This document shows positions 26,620 to 37,074 of a stretch of DNA of 64,000 nt, in pieces. Made by a program: the position numbers and the translations under genes. The notes beneath the pieces were generated by a model. The model searched no databases and was not told where the DNA came from. It saw only the letters and a list, made by a program, of their open reading frames with translations. The stretch's first letter is position 1, and each line of letters begins with the position of its first letter. Source of the stretch: an uncultured Sphingomonadaceae bacterium (GTDB taxonomy: Bacteria > Pseudomonadota > Alphaproteobacteria > Sphingomonadales > Sphingomonadaceae); assembly GCA_947497085.1 (NCBI GenBank), contig CANMFE010000001.1, forward strand, positions 496,001-560,000, written 5' to 3'.

Positions 26620-27258
26620 CTATTTGCTTTCGTCGTCAGCCGGTTTTGGGCGCTTGTCAAAAACTTCATCAATCAGGCCAAATGCCTTGGCTTCGTCCGC
26701 TTCCAGAAACGTATCACGATCCATGGCCTTCTCGATTTTCTCAAGCGGCTGACCGGTATATTGCGCATAAAGCTCGTTCATACGCGTACGGATACGCAGG
26801 ATTTCTTTCGCCTGAATTTCAATATCGGATGCCATACCGCGCGCACCGCCCGATGGCTGGTGAATCATGACACGCGCGTTGGTCAGCGCAATACGCATGC
26901 CAGGCTCGCCTGCCGCCAGCAGGAAGCTTCCCATCGACGCCGCCTGACCTACGCACACTGTGCCAACACGCGGGCGGATATATTGCATCGTATCATGGAT
27001 CGCCATACCAGCCGTCACAACGCCGCCTGGCGAATTGATATACATATAAATGTCTTTTTTGGGGTTATCCGCCTCCAGGAAAAGCAGCTGCGCCGTGATC
27101 AGCGCGGCCATATTGTCTTCCACCTGTCCGGTTACAAAAATAATCCGCTCACGCAGGAGGCGGGAAAATATGTCAAAGCTGCGCTCACCGCGGTTCGATT
27201 GCTCAATAACAATCGGGACAAGAGCGTCATGGATCGGATCGAAATTCGAATTGGACAT
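26620..27258 (-). CDS. clpP: ATP-dependent Clp protease proteolytic subunit ClpP
   Basis: Serine protease of 212 residues forming the barrel that ClpX or ClpA serves. The catalytic triad is Ser in [11 protein letters not shown], His in MIHQPSGG, and Asp in [12 protein letters not shown]. The length and the [20 protein letters not shown] segment fit the housekeeping ClpP rather than a divergent paralogue. It is preceded by the trigger factor gene in the same order as tig-clpP-clpX in many proteobacteria, with a terminator between tig and clpP. Confidence 0.98.
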   Translation of the reverse strand: MSNSNFDPIHDALVPIVIEQSNRGERSFDIFSRLLRERIIFVTGQVEDNMAALITAQLLFLEADNPKKDIYMYINSPGGVVTAGMAIHDTMQYIRPRVGTVCVGQAASMGSFLLAAGEPGMRIALTNARVMIHQPSGGARGMASDIEIQAKEILRIRTRMNELYAQYTGQPLEKIEKAMDRDTFLEADEAKAFGLIDEVFDKRPKPADDESK

Positions 27259-27338
27259 GGGATTGTTTTCTTTCCTGTTTCAGATAGCGTCATCCCTAAA
27301 TCGGGGCAAAGCCATAAATGTTCAAGGGCGTTAACCAA

Positions 27339-27375
27339 AAAGGCACCGGAGCGCATGTCTCCAGTGCCTTTTTTT
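27339..27375. terminator. Bidirectional terminator between tig and clpP
   Basis: AAAGGCACCGGAG pairs with CTCCAGTGCCTTT (one wobble) across CGCATGT, with A- and T-runs on both sides. It ends tig on the minus strand. Confidence 0.85.
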
Positions 27376-27402
27376 ACATTTCAACCTGTCTCGGCAAGAT
27401 GA

Positions 27403-28944
27403 TTACTTCTTTGCAGGTGCCTTTTTGGCAGGTGCTTTTTTCGCCGGAGCTTTCTTGGCAGACGCCTTTTTAGCGGCAGGCTTTTTTGCCGCGGCTTTCT
27501 TGGCTGGTGCTTTCTTCACAGTTGCCTTTTTCGCGGGAGCCTTTTTGGCAGCCGGTTTCTTGGCCGCAGCTTTCTTGGCAGGCGCCTTTTTCTTGGCCGC
27601 TTTCGGTGCTGGTGTCTCTTCCGCTTCGATAGCCGCCTGCAATTCCTCACGCGTTACCTTACGATCGGTAACCTCTGCTTTATCAAACAGGAAGTCGACA
27701 ACCTTGTCTTCATACATCGGCGCACGCAGCTGTGCGGCAGCCATGGGTTCCTGCTGTACATACTGGATGAAACGTTCGCGATCCTCCGCGCGGTATTGCT
27801 GCGCCGCCTGCTGGATCAGCATGTTCATTTCTTGGCTCGTAACTTCAACGCCATTGGCCTGGCCGATTTCGGACAGCAGCAAGCCCAAGCGGACACGGCG
27901 CACAGCGATGTCACGGTACTCGTCCTTTTCGGCTTCCATTTCCTTGCGCGCCGCCTCAGGATCTTCCTCATTTGCCAGTTCCTGCTCCAACTGCTGCCAG
28001 ATCTGGTCAAATTCGGCGTCCACCATCGAGGGCGGCACATCGAAATCATGATCGGCGGCCAGTTGATCGAGCAGGCCGCGCTTCATCTGCGTACGGGTCA
28101 AGCCGTTGAGCTCCTGCTCAATCTGGCCTTTCAGCAGCTCGCGCAGCTGGTCCATGCCTTCCAGGCCGAGAGATTTGGCAAAATCGTCATCCGGCTTGTT
28201 TTCTTTCGGTTTCTGAACTTCACCAACGACAATATCAAAAGTCGCATCTTTACCCTTCAGGTCGTCAACATTGTAATCATCCGGGAAAGTTACGTTCAAC
28301 ACTTTCTCATCATTGGCTTTCACACCCACGAGCTGATCTTCAAAGCCCGGAATCAGGCGGCCTGAACCAAGTTCAACGGCCATGCTTTCACCCTTGCCAC
28401 CATCAAATGGCACGCCATCAACCTTGCCTTCAAAATCGATCACGACCTGATCGCCCATTTTGGCTTTGTACGATTTGGCCGCGGTTTCAAAGCTCTTCTG
28501 ACTTGTCGCCAGGCGCTCAACAGCTTCATCAACTTCCTTATCCTGCACTTCGGCAGTCAGGCGTTCGAGCTTCAAACCGTCGACAGATGGCGTTTTGATT
28601 TCAGGAAGCACTTCAAGCTCAAGTGTGATTTCAGCGTCCTTGCCATTCTCATAGCCTTCGCCCAGTTCTACTTTGGGCTGCATCGCGGGGCGCAATTTGT
28701 TTTCCGCAATGGCTTGATCAACACCTTCGCGAATCGCTGCATTGAGAGCATCCTGCATCAGAGCATCACCATGCATCTTGCGGATCAGGTTGGCCGGCAC
28801 TTTGCCAGGACGGAAACCTGGCATATTGACCTGTGGCGCGAGTTTCTTGACTTCAGCGTCTACGCGCTTGCTGATATCGTCAGCCGTTATGGTCAGTTTA
28901 TAGGCGCGTTTCAGGCCTTCGTTCAGCGTTTCGGAAGTTTGCAT
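27403..28944 (-). CDS. tig: Trigger factor with histone H1-like C-terminal tail
   Basis: Ribosome-associated chaperone and prolyl isomerase, 513 residues. The N-terminal ribosome-binding signature is [19 protein letters not shown] near residue 41; the FKBP-type isomerase domain includes [20 protein letters not shown]; a helical chaperone domain follows. After about residue 450 the usual protein ends, and here a tail of some 60 residues made of [16 protein letters not shown] repeats is appended, resembling histone H1 or AlgP. The DNA there is repetitive. The tail could bind RNA, ribosomes or nucleoid. Typical trigger factors are 430-470 residues. Confidence 0.95.
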   Translation of the reverse strand: MQTSETLNEGLKRAYKLTITADDISKRVDAEVKKLAPQVNMPGFRPGKVPANLIRKMHGDALMQDALNAAIREGVDQAIAENKLRPAMQPKVELGEGYENGKDAEITLELEVLPEIKTPSVDGLKLERLTAEVQDKEVDEAVERLATSQKSFETAAKSYKAKMGDQVVIDFEGKVDGVPFDGGKGESMAVELGSGRLIPGFEDQLVGVKANDEKVLNVTFPDDYNVDDLKGKDATFDIVVGEVQKPKENKPDDDFAKSLGLEGMDQLRELLKGQIEQELNGLTRTQMKRGLLDQLAADHDFDVPPSMVDAEFDQIWQQLEQELANEEDPEAARKEMEAEKDEYRDIAVRRVRLGLLLSEIGQANGVEVTSQEMNMLIQQAAQQYRAEDRERFIQYVQQEPMAAAQLRAPMYEDKVVDFLFDKAEVTDRKVTREELQAAIEAEETPAPKAAKKKAPAKKAAAKKPAAKKAPAKKATVKKAPAKKAAAKKPAAKKASAKKAPAKKAPAKKAPAKK

Positions 28945-29040
28945 CTGCTTGTCTGCTCTCTAGTTATAAAGCGTTTCAGTCATTAGGCTTTTCATGCCCC
29001 GCATATGGAGCACTAAATTCATGTCTACCGGTCTGCCTGA

Positions 29041-29125
29041 TGGTGCGGGCGAAGGGACTCGAACCCCCACACCTTGCGATACCAGAACCTAAATCTGGCG
29101 CGTCTACCAATTCCGCCACGCCCGC
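29041..29125 (-). tRNA. tRNA-Leu (TAG)
   Basis: Acceptor GCGGGCG/CGCCCGC, anticodon stem CCAGA/TCTGG around loop TTTAGGT (anticodon TAG, leucine), a long variable arm typical of leucine tRNA, GTTCGAGTC T-arm and an encoded CCA (29041-29043 on the plus strand reads TGG). Confidence 0.97.
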
Positions 29126-29198
29126 ATGGGCATCAGTTTACCCGGTCAAGCGCGTGCGTCTATACAAAGCAGGCGCAAAGGGCAAGTGAAGATATATG

Positions 29199-29265
29199 CT
29201 ATACGCACAGATTAAGGCGTATAGGGATATATGGCGATATGTGGCCAGCTGGATAATCGGCTGGC
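29199..29265 (-). terminator. Two hairpins downstream of the 29281-30285 gene
   Basis: GCCAGC/GCTGGC (29244-29249 with 29260-29265) lies just after the stop, and a perfect CTATACGC/GCGTATAG stem (29199-29206 with 29217-29224) follows. They have no strong T-run; they are the only structure in the tRNA-Leu/hypothetical gap. Confidence 0.35.
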
Positions 29266-29280
29266 ACATCTTGCCAGAGT

Positions 29281-30285
29281 TTATTCCGACTCAGCCGCCT
29301 CCGCTGCAGCAGGCTCAGGGGCAGTTTCCGCATTGGTTGGCAATTCTTCCCCCCCAGCGGTTGCACCTGAAACATCAGCAGCCGATTCCGCAGCTTCGGC
29401 GGCTACAGCAGCCCTAGTTTTGGCGAGTTCTGACTTGACATCAATCGGACGGTCACGGTCATAGGCGAGAATGCCCTCCAACGGGCGCATTCTTTCCATC
29501 GGAATGCCAAATCTGTTGGGATATTTCTTGGAAGCGCGCAGATCCGCAATTTCGCTTTCAAACTGCTGAAGATATTCCGGCAGGTCATAATCCACATATT
29601 TCATCGGATAAGGTTTGAGGTTAAGCGCAATAGCCGCACCATCATGATCAACATTCATCGAATCCATCATGGTCCCGCCAAGCTCCAGCGCCTCACCCAG
29701 ATTGGTTATAACACCCGGTTTCACATCAAACTGGATGCTGCCCATGCATAGACAATGGCCCACTACGCCATTACCGCCAGCCAGATTTATGGGGCCATAA
29801 TAGACATAGGTCCCTGGTTCCACCTGTTGCAGATAGCTGAATATCTTTTTGCCCTTGGCCTTGGCCTTTGCATATACGAATTGCGGGCCAAAACTGACCA
29901 TGTTGCGAAATTCAATAGGATCAATGAAAAAATTTTCAGGTGTTGGCTCCACCGGCCTTTCAGGCACCTTCAGCTGATTCCGACGAGCATGCTCCGCTCT
30001 GCTTTCGTAGCTTGCGGCCTGGCGCTCATATTTCTTGCGCGCTTTGGCAAATTTCTCTTCCCAGTCAGCCTCATATTCCGCGATATCGTCAGCGTCGGGA
30101 AGTTTCAGGAAGACGCCTGCGAAACGGGCATCTCCATACATGAAGATATATCCGTTATCGGAAGTAATCTGGTCTTTGCCACTTTTCAGGTTTTTCTCTT
30201 CAACAGGCTGCGCAACCGCCATTGCTGGAAATGTGCAGGCGAGTATACCCGCCAGAATAGCAGTTTTTCTTGCAAGTATCTTCAT
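29281..30285 (-). CDS. Hypothetical exported protein with coiled-coil and Ala/Glu-rich tail
   Basis: A 334-residue protein with a clear signal peptide (MKILARKTAILAGILAC, cleavage after MAVAQ near residue 26). Residues 70-110 are charged and helical (EYEADWEEKFAKARKKYERQ), followed by a folded region with GTYVYYGPINLAG and a Cys pair in GHCLCMGSIQFDVKPG. The last 50 residues are Ala/Glu-rich and low complexity. I do not recognise a family. It overlaps the upstream gene's stop by four bases, so the pair is translationally coupled and probably acts together in the envelope. Confidence 0.7.
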   Translation of the reverse strand: MKILARKTAILAGILACTFPAMAVAQPVEEKNLKSGKDQITSDNGYIFMYGDARFAGVFLKLPDADDIAEYEADWEEKFAKARKKYERQAASYESRAEHARRNQLKVPERPVEPTPENFFIDPIEFRNMVSFGPQFVYAKAKAKGKKIFSYLQQVEPGTYVYYGPINLAGGNGVVGHCLCMGSIQFDVKPGVITNLGEALELGGTMMDSMNVDHDGAAIALNLKPYPMKYVDYDLPEYLQQFESEIADLRASKKYPNRFGIPMERMRPLEGILAYDRDRPIDVKSELAKTRAAVAAEAAESAADVSGATAGGEELPTNAETAPEPAAAEAAESE

Positions 30286-30863
30286 GGCAACAACACCTCC
30301 TGCTCTGGCTTTGACCCGGAGGCGACTTTCGCCTGTTTCAAAAGATAAGTGCGGCGTTTTTCAGACTCGACAGAACCTAGTCCTTCTTCGAAATGGAAAG
30401 CCTGCCAACGTTCTTTTTCGAGGCCATAACGATCATACCCTTTATAGCCCATACACTTGCGTATATTCATGCGGCGCAGCTTGCGACGTTCACCTGAACC
30501 GAATATTGCATTTACCATCAGACTGCCGATTACACCGCCCGCAGCACCCGCTACCGTGCCCGCATATGGATATGGCACAGATGCATTATAGGATCCGACG
30601 CTCAAGCCACTGGCAAGTGCATCGCATTCCATAATATCGGCAAAAGCTTCATCAAAACTGGTATCCGGGTGATGGAAATAGAAATATTTCTTATAGTTCT
30701 TAATGTCATTATCCGTCGCTTCAAATTGAAGGTCAGGCATTTCGATCGCGGCGATAGTCTCCGCATCAAATTTTTCCATTTCCGGCTCAGGCTTGATGGC
30801 CTGAGCGTTCGCCATTTGCGGTATTGCAAATATGGCAAGAAATGCTGCTACATGCAATTTCAT
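30282..30863 (-). CDS. Hypothetical exported protein with glycine-zipper segment
   Basis: A 193-residue protein with a signal peptide (MKLHVAAFLAIFAIPQMANA). A Gly/Ala-rich stretch near residues 95-118 (GTVAGAAGGVIGSLMVNAIFGSG) resembles a glycine-zipper membrane element. It is followed by an Arg-rich, aromatic segment with KCMGYKGYDRYGLEKERW, the kind seen at conserved positions in uncharacterised sphingomonad proteins. A Cys is near residue 88 and another in the KCMGY motif, so a disulfide is possible. It is first of a two-gene unit with the 29281-30285 gene, whose start overlaps its stop. Confidence 0.68.
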   Translation of the reverse strand: MKLHVAAFLAIFAIPQMANAQAIKPEPEMEKFDAETIAAIEMPDLQFEATDNDIKNYKKYFYFHHPDTSFDEAFADIMECDALASGLSVGSYNASVPYPYAGTVAGAAGGVIGSLMVNAIFGSGERRKLRRMNIRKCMGYKGYDRYGLEKERWQAFHFEEGLGSVESEKRRTYLLKQAKVASGSKPEQEVLLP

Positions 30864-30956
30864 GGATGCTCCCCTTACCCATAATTTTGACTAGGAATAA
30901 AAATAATTAGATCAAATATCAATAACCCGTATTTACTGAAAACCATCTAACTGCAT

Positions 30957-32459
30957 TCAATCAAGCTTTTTCCTGAGCAATTCATTCACAATCTGCGGGT
31001 TGGCCTTGCCTTTCATGGCTTTCATGGTCTGGCCTACAAAGAAACCGAACAGCTTGTCCTTGCCCGCCTTGTACTGCTCGACCTTGTCGGCATTGGTTTC
31101 GAGAATTTTCTCGATTTCCGCCTCAATCGCACCAGTATCACTGGTCTGCTTGAGGCCTTCCGTATCGGCAATTTCTTCCGCATCACGGCCAGTTTTCAGG
31201 ACGATTTCGTAAATCTCTTTCGCCTGTCCGCCCGATACGGAACCGCCCGATACCATTGCCAATATGGCCGCATTGGCGGCTGGCGTATTATTTTCATGAT
31301 CCGCCGTGACTTCCAGCGCTTTTTGTACGCCCGGCGCGATGGAAAGCGACCAGTTGGCCACTTGCGTTGCGACCTCAGTGTCGGCTTTGCCCTGTTTTGC
31401 CGCTGTCTCTTTCAGCAGCACTTCAAATGCCCGCGCTGTTTCCGCTTCCGCCGTCAGGACCGCAGCGTTATACGCCGTGAGGCCCAGCTCGCTTTCGTAG
31501 CGCTTGCGCTTGGCATCGGGCAATTCGGGCAGTGATGCCTTGCAGTCCGCAATAAAATCATCGGTCAGTTCGAGCGGCAACAGGTCGGGATCGGGGAAAT
31601 AGCGATAATCATGCGCGTCTTCCTTGGACCGCATCGACCGTGTTTCATTGCGGTCAGGGTCGTAGAGCCGTGTTTCCTGTACAATCTCGCCGCCCGCTTC
31701 GAGCACATCCACCTGACGATTAGCTTCAATTTCAATAACCTGTTGCACGAACCTCACAGAATTTACATTCTTTGTTTCGGTGCGTGTGCCAAATTCCTCG
31801 CCCGGTTTGCGGACGCTGACATTAACGTCGGCGCGCATCGAGCCCTGCTCCATATTGCCATCGCACGATCCGACATAGCGCAGGATCGAGCGCAGTTTTT
31901 TGACATAGGCACCTGCCTCGACCGGACTACGCATATCGGGCCGCGACACAATTTCCATCAGCGCCACGCCGGAGCGGTTGAGGTCGACATAGGACATGGT
32001 CGGATGCTGGTCGTGCATCAGCTTGCCCGCGTCCTGCTCGATATGGATACGCTCGACGCCAATCTGCCTGACTTCACTATCAGGATCTTTCTCATCCAGC
32101 GCGACCTCTATCACGCCCTCGCCCACAATCGGGTGGTATAGCTGTGAAATCTGATAGCCCTGCGGCAGGTCGGCATAAAAATAATTCTTGCGGTCAAAGC
32201 GCGAATATTTGTGGATCTCGGCATTCAGCGCCAAGCCCGTCCGTACCGCCTGACGCACGCATTCCTGGTTCGGCACGGGCAGCATGCCCGGCATCGCGGC
32301 ATCAACCAGTGACACCTGCGTATTGGGCTCCGCGCCAAATTCGGTGGAAGCGCCCGAAAACAGCTTTGCGTTCGACGTAATCTGCGCATGGACTTCCAGG
32401 CCGATCACGACCTCCCAATCCCCGGTTGCGCCCTGTATGCGATATGTTGATTCAGTCAT
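30957..32459 (-). CDS. gatB: Asp/Glu-tRNA(Asn/Gln) amidotransferase subunit GatB
   Basis: Kinase/tRNA-binding subunit (500 residues) of GatCAB, which converts misacylated Glu-tRNA(Gln) or Asp-tRNA(Asn). It starts with [26 protein letters not shown], has [19 protein letters not shown], and ends with a YqeY-like helical domain ([17 protein letters not shown]). It is the third gene of gatC-gatA-gatB, one base after the gatA stop. The start is ATG 32459. Confidence 0.97.
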   Translation of the reverse strand: MTESTYRIQGATGDWEVVIGLEVHAQITSNAKLFSGASTEFGAEPNTQVSLVDAAMPGMLPVPNQECVRQAVRTGLALNAEIHKYSRFDRKNYFYADLPQGYQISQLYHPIVGEGVIEVALDEKDPDSEVRQIGVERIHIEQDAGKLMHDQHPTMSYVDLNRSGVALMEIVSRPDMRSPVEAGAYVKKLRSILRYVGSCDGNMEQGSMRADVNVSVRKPGEEFGTRTETKNVNSVRFVQQVIEIEANRQVDVLEAGGEIVQETRLYDPDRNETRSMRSKEDAHDYRYFPDPDLLPLELTDDFIADCKASLPELPDAKRKRYESELGLTAYNAAVLTAEAETARAFEVLLKETAAKQGKADTEVATQVANWSLSIAPGVQKALEVTADHENNTPAANAAILAMVSGGSVSGGQAKEIYEIVLKTGRDAEEIADTEGLKQTSDTGAIEAEIEKILETNADKVEQYKAGKDKLFGFFVGQTMKAMKGKANPQIVNELLRKKLD

Positions 32460-32460
32460 A

Positions 32461-33945
32461 TTACCACCACTTGTCCGGACGTGCCGTAAATCCTGCGCGC
32501 TGTTCTATCGCGAGGCCTGCATTGAGCACGCTTTGCTCATCCAACGCCTTGCCGACAATCTGCAGGCCCAGCGGAAGCCCCTGTCCGTCCAGGCCGCCAG
32601 GCACCGACATGGCCGGAAGGCCCGCCAGCGATGCGGGCACGGCGAATACGTCATTCAAGTACATGGCAAGCGGATCATCCGCCTTTTCACCCAGGCCAAA
32701 TGCCGCGCTTGGCGCGGTCGGCGCGAGGATCATGTCGCACTGTTCCCAAGCCTGCTCAAAATCACGTGCAATCAGGGTGCGGACCTTTTGCGCCTGCGTG
32801 TAATAGGCGTCGTAGAAACCGGCGGACAGAACATAGGTACCGATCATGATACGCCGCTTCACCTCTGGGCCAAAGCCTTCGGCGCGGGTGGCGGCATACA
32901 TATCCTGAAGCCCTGCACCGTCGGGAAGTTCGCGTTTGCCATAGCGTACACCGTCATAGCGCGCGAGGTTTGAGGAAGCTTCCGCTGGCGCGATGATATA
33001 ATAGGCGGGCAGCGCATATTTGGTGTGTGGCAGCGAAATCTCGACAATCTCCGCACCCGCGTCACGCAGCCACTCAGCGCCCTTGTCCCACAGCTCGTTA
33101 ATCTCGGCGGGCGTACCATCAATCCGGTATTCTTTGGGAATACCGACACGCTTGCCTTTTAGGTCACTGGAAAGCGCACTTTCCCAATCAGGTACAGGCA
33201 AATCAAGCGACGTTGCGTCTTTCGGATCAAATCCGGCCATCGCCTGTAACATGATTGCGCAATCGGTAACATCATGCGCCATCGGCCCCGCCTGATCGAG
33301 CGAGCTCGCAAATGCCACCACGCCCCAGCGTGAACAGCGGCCATAGGTCGGTTTGATACCGGAAATACCGACAAATGCGGCGGGCTGCCGGATCGAACCG
33401 CCTGTATCGGTGCCGGTCGCAGCAGGACATAAGCGTCCTGATACCGCCGATGCACTGCCGCCCGAAGAACCGCCGGGGGCCAGGTCGGTATTGCCGCCAT
33501 CATTGCGCCGCCACGGGGAAATCACATTGCCAAAGGCGCTGGTCTCGTTGGACGAGCCCATGGCAAACTGGTCCATATTAAGTTTGCCGAGCATGCCTGC
33601 GCCCGCTTTCCACAGGTTCGCGGACACAGTCGACTCATAAGTCGGTACAAAGCCTTCAAGGATATGGCTGCACGCCGTTGTCGCCACGCCTTCGGTGCAG
33701 AAAAGGTCTTTCATGCCAATCGGCACGCCTGCCATCGGTGCCAGTTCCTCACCCGCCGCACGCGCCTTGTCCGCTGCATCAGCTGCGGCCAGCGCATGTT
33801 CCGGCGTTTCCACCAGGAATGCGTTCAGTTCCTTGCCCCCCGCAACATTGGCATTGAAAGCCTCAGCCACTTCACGCGCAGAAAATGTCCCTTCGCGTAC
33901 GCCATCACGGATCGCCTTGATCCCCAGATCAGTAATATCGGTCAC
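32461..33945 (-). CDS. gatA: Asp/Glu-tRNA(Asn/Gln) amidotransferase subunit GatA
   Basis: Glutaminase/amidase subunit of GatCAB (494 residues). The amidase signature runs [36 protein letters not shown], holding the catalytic Ser-cisSer; the Lys is in [14 protein letters not shown]. The GTG start at 33945 overlaps the gatC TAG by one base, showing tight coupling. The operon order C-A-B is standard. The subunits together charge Gln- or Asn-tRNA, which implies the organism lacks one or both direct synthetases. Confidence 0.97.
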   Translation of the reverse strand: MTDITDLGIKAIRDGVREGTFSAREVAEAFNANVAGGKELNAFLVETPEHALAAADAADKARAAGEELAPMAGVPIGMKDLFCTEGVATTACSHILEGFVPTYESTVSANLWKAGAGMLGKLNMDQFAMGSSNETSAFGNVISPWRRNDGGNTDLAPGGSSGGSASAVSGRLCPAATGTDTGGSIRQPAAFVGISGIKPTYGRCSRWGVVAFASSLDQAGPMAHDVTDCAIMLQAMAGFDPKDATSLDLPVPDWESALSSDLKGKRVGIPKEYRIDGTPAEINELWDKGAEWLRDAGAEIVEISLPHTKYALPAYYIIAPAEASSNLARYDGVRYGKRELPDGAGLQDMYAATRAEGFGPEVKRRIMIGTYVLSAGFYDAYYTQAQKVRTLIARDFEQAWEQCDMILAPTAPSAAFGLGEKADDPLAMYLNDVFAVPASLAGLPAMSVPGGLDGQGLPLGLQIVGKALDEQSVLNAGLAIEQRAGFTARPDKWW

Positions 33946-34247
33946 TATTCAATCACCTTCGGAACGCCGAAAAAACCATGTTCGGCCACAGGCGCATTGG
34001 CCAGCACCTTGTCGCGCACACCGCCAGCGGTAAGCGGGTCGGCATCGACAATATCGTCGCGCATACGCAATGTGTTGGGAATAACGGCTGTCATCGGTTC
34101 GACACCGCTGACATCGACTTCACCCAGTTGTTCCACCCAGCCCAATATGTTGTTGAGCTCAGGCACCAGAGCCTCCACCTCGGCATCATCCATATGGATG
34201 CGCGCGAGCGAGGCGATTTTCTTGACGGTTTTGCTATCTACTGACAT
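33945..34247 (-). CDS. gatC: Asp/Glu-tRNA(Asn/Gln) amidotransferase subunit GatC
   Basis: Small stabilising subunit of GatCAB, 100 residues, starting [21 protein letters not shown]. Family traits are the N-terminal helix with LARI, the [21 protein letters not shown] segment and [19 protein letters not shown]. First gene of the operon; its promoter would lie in the short gap before 34248. Confidence 0.96.
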   Translation of the reverse strand: MSVDSKTVKKIASLARIHMDDAEVEALVPELNNILGWVEQLGEVDVSGVEPMTAVIPNTLRMRDDIVDADPLTAGGVRDKVLANAPVAEHGFFGVPKVIE

Positions 34248-34439
34248 GGCCTAGCCGCTAGCATCGCGCCCGAAAGCTGGCAAGTGCGAAGGTGGGACAA
34301 ATCAAATTTTTGCGGCGCATGCCGCCGCCAAACCATTGCACCCGCCGCTCCAGCCTGTATAGGCGGCTGGGTTCAGCATATATTTATGCTGCACTCTATA
34401 TCGCTATCCTTTTGCAAAGCCCAAAAGCCGGAGGTATAT

Positions 34440-35558
34440 TTGGTTCGAAAGTTTCTTTATTTTATAGTGTTTTGTGTCTTTGCGCTGATACTCGCACTGG
34501 CCGCTCTTGCCTTTTTTCAGAAAGAGGTCACACAGGCCGCATTCGTGCCAAGGGCTGATTTTGTTGAACAGGAAAAAGTCGAACAAAGTGCTTATGCGGC
34601 GCGTGATATGTGGTTTTCACGGCCTGGCAAAGGTGCAGGCGATCCTTCATTATGGACACCTGAAGGTTTTGAACACACAGCAGAGCCTAAGGCCGCCGTC
34701 TTTTATATGCACCCCACATCTTTCGTGTCCTTCGCGACGACGCAGCTTTGGAACGCCCCGCTTGACGATGCAGAATCACAGGAACGCGCCAGGATTTTCC
34801 TGCGCAGCCAAGCCAGCGTTTTCAACGGTGCCGGCGAAATCTGGGCACCGCGATACCGGCAAGCCGTGCTGGGGGCTTTTCTGACCGGCAAGCCCGAAGG
34901 GCAGCAGGCGATTGATGCCGCCTATCTGGATGTAAAAACTGCCTTTGAGGAGTTTCTTGCTGAAATCCCTGCGGACAGACCCATCATATTGGCGGGGCAT
35001 AGCCAGGGCGCGCTCCACCTCACTTCACTGCTGCGTGAATTTGTAAAAGACCGGCCACTCGCGGACCGCATTGTCGCGGCTTATGTTATCGGATGGCCCG
35101 TGTCGGTTGAAAACGACCTGGATGCGCTCGGCCTGCCTGCTTGTGATGATCCGGAGCAGACAGGATGCATCATAAGCTGGCAAAGCTATGGCGAGCCAGC
35201 AGATCCCTCAATGGTTATCAAGGCCTATGACTCCACCACCGGTTTTGATGGCAATTCGCGTGAAGGCTCCACCATGCTGTGCACCAATCCCCTTACCGGC
35301 AAAACAGGCGGTGATGCCCCTGCCAGCGCCAATCTGGGGACACTTGTACCGAACGAGAAGCTGACAGATGGCAGGATAGTGCCCGCCGCCGTACCCGCAC
35401 GCTGCAATGATCGCGGTTTCCTGCTAATCGGGGACCCGCCTGAGCTTGGTGCCTATGTGCTGCCGGGTGAGAATTATCATGTCTATGATTATCCGCTTTT
35501 CTGGGCCAATGCCCGCGCGGATGCCGACCGGAGGGTGGACGCATTTCTGGCGCGCTGA
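34440..35558 (+). CDS. DUF3089-containing alpha/beta-hydrolase-like protein
   Basis: A 372-residue membrane-anchored protein. I chose TTG 34440 because GGAGG at 34430-34434 sits five bases before; it yields [26 protein letters not shown], a single N-terminal membrane helix. The DUF3089 body has [20 protein letters not shown] and the nucleophile elbow [14 protein letters not shown] (G-H-S-Q-G), with [17 protein letters not shown] after it. A serine hydrolase role in the envelope is probable; the substrate is unknown. Its stop overlaps the extended ruvX reading frame, so the genes may be coupled. Confidence 0.88.
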   Translation: MVRKFLYFIVFCVFALILALAALAFFQKEVTQAAFVPRADFVEQEKVEQSAYAARDMWFSRPGKGAGDPSLWTPEGFEHTAEPKAAVFYMHPTSFVSFATTQLWNAPLDDAESQERARIFLRSQASVFNGAGEIWAPRYRQAVLGAFLTGKPEGQQAIDAAYLDVKTAFEEFLAEIPADRPIILAGHSQGALHLTSLLREFVKDRPLADRIVAAYVIGWPVSVENDLDALGLPACDDPEQTGCIISWQSYGEPADPSMVIKAYDSTTGFDGNSREGSTMLCTNPLTGKTGGDAPASANLGTLVPNEKLTDGRIVPAAVPARCNDRGFLLIGDPPELGAYVLPGENYHVYDYPLFWANARADADRRVDAFLAR

Positions 35559-35590
35559 TCACTGAAAATACAGGCGAATATTGCGCTGCG

Positions 35591-36016
35591 TTGCCAGATG
35601 CCGGCCGGCTGATGGGGCTTGATGTGGGCTCCAAAACCATCGGCACGGCTTTTTGCGATGCGGGCTGGTCCTTTGCCACTGCCGCCAAAACCATCAAACG
35701 GCGCAAGTTCGGGCAGGATCGTGCGGCTATTGTAGAACTTATCGAAGAACAGGCCGTAGCCGGTCTTGTCATCGGGCTGCCGCTTAACCTTGACGGTACG
35801 AATAGCCCGCAAACCCAGTCGGTACGCTCGTTCACGCAGAATATGCAGAGTGTGGGCCTGCCCATCTTGCTATGGGACGAACGCTGGTCGACACAGGCCG
35901 TGGAACGCGCGCTGGTCGAACAGGATGTGAGCCGGGGCAAAAGGGCGCAGCGCATCGACAGCAGCGCTGCGGCCTATATTTTGCAAGGGGCGATTGACGC
36001 ACTGGTAAATGTGTAG
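35591..36016 (+). CDS. ruvX: Holliday-junction resolvase-like RuvX (YqgF)
   Basis: RNase H-fold nuclease of about 141 residues, implicated in pre-16S rRNA 5' end maturation. Signatures are [17 protein letters not shown] (first Asp), ALIGLPLN-like [17 protein letters not shown], and LLWDERWST, plus [14 protein letters not shown]. The start is unsettled: TTG 35591 is the first ordinary start, but the frame opens at CTG 35555 overlapping the upstream TGA, which would give [17 protein letters not shown], more like homologues I recall. No good ribosome site supports either. Confidence 0.9.
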   Translation: MPDAGRLMGLDVGSKTIGTAFCDAGWSFATAAKTIKRRKFGQDRAAIVELIEEQAVAGLVIGLPLNLDGTNSPQTQSVRSFTQNMQSVGLPILLWDERWSTQAVERALVEQDVSRGKRAQRIDSSAAAYILQGAIDALVNV

Positions 36017-36081
36017 CTCTGTATCTATGCACGATTAAATCTTGACCCCTCCCCCCTTCTGACCCTACACGCTCAGCTTTA

Positions 36082-37074
36082 ATGACATCGCCAAACGACA
36101 GCTCGCCGCGCGCCTATCCCGATGGATCAGACGCGTTTCCGCACCATAACCTGCTGGGGATAGCGGGCCTGCAGCCGTGGGAGATAGAATATCTTCTGGA
36201 CGAGGCAGAGCAATGGGTCGATTTGAACAGGCAATCGAGCAAGCATGATGACCGGCTGGCGGGCCTTACCGTCATCAACGCTTTCTTTGAAAACTCGACC
36301 CGGACTCTGCTATCGTTTGAAATTGCCGGCAAGCGGCTGGGCGCTGACGTGGTGAACATGCATGCCGCGCAATCGAGCATCAAAAAAGGCGAAACACTGA
36401 TTGATACGGCGGTGACACTGAACGCCATGCGCGCCGATGCGATCGTCATCCGCCACGGCAGCTCGGGTGCCGTGCAGTTAATTGCCGACAAGGTTGACTG
36501 CCCCGTGCTCAATGCCGGCGATGGCAGCCATGAGCATCCGACACAAGCGCTGCTGGACGCCCTCACCATCCGCCGCCGCAGGGGCAATATTTCCGGGCAA
36601 ACCATAACCATATGCGGCGATATCCTGCACAGCCGCGTGGCCCGGTCCAATATCATCTGCCTGCGTACATTGGGCGCGGTCGTGCGCGTGGCCGGGCCAC
36701 CCTCGCTGCTTCCGGCGGCAATAAAAGAGCTGGATGTCGATGTGTATACTGACTTTGATGCCGCACTCAAAGGCTGTGACGTGGCGATGATGCTGCGCCT
36801 TCAAAATGAGCGCATGCAGGGGCAATTTATTCCTTCACCCAACGAATATCATCATCTCTACGGCCTCACCGAAGAAAGGCTTGAAAAAGCGGGTGGAGAC
36901 ATATTGGTGATGCACCCTGGCCCCATGAACCGCGGGGTGGAAATCGTCAGTTCGATCGCCGACGATCCGCAGCGCTCGACTATTACCGAGCAGGTGGAAA
37001 TGGGCGTCGCCATGCGGATGGCCTGCCTGGACATATTGACGCGAAGATCGCGCGGTGTGGAGGGCTGGACATGA
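36082..37074 (+). CDS. pyrB: Aspartate carbamoyltransferase, catalytic subunit
   Basis: Second step of pyrimidine synthesis; 330 residues. The carbamoyl-phosphate motif is [25 protein letters not shown], HxxSS-type IRHGSSGA follows, then [19 protein letters not shown] and [20 protein letters not shown]. There is no PyrI regulatory chain. It overlaps the following dihydroorotase-like gene by four bases, the arrangement of pyrB with a pseudo-dihydroorotase in class A ATCases, where the second subunit is structural. Confidence 0.97.
   Translation: MTSPNDSSPRAYPDGSDAFPHHNLLGIAGLQPWEIEYLLDEAEQWVDLNRQSSKHDDRLAGLTVINAFFENSTRTLLSFEIAGKRLGADVVNMHAAQSSIKKGETLIDTAVTLNAMRADAIVIRHGSSGAVQLIADKVDCPVLNAGDGSHEHPTQALLDALTIRRRRGNISGQTITICGDILHSRVARSNIICLRTLGAVVRVAGPPSLLPAAIKELDVDVYTDFDAALKGCDVAMMLRLQNERMQGQFIPSPNEYHHLYGLTEERLEKAGGDILVMHPGPMNRGVEIVSSIADDPQRSTITEQVEMGVAMRMACLDILTRRSRGVEGWT

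Noticed and set aside
27425..28051. Long hydrophobic forward ORF opposite tig
   Set aside because: Antisense of the Lys/Ala repeat tail; repetitive AAFFAG pattern arises from the complement of AAK codons.
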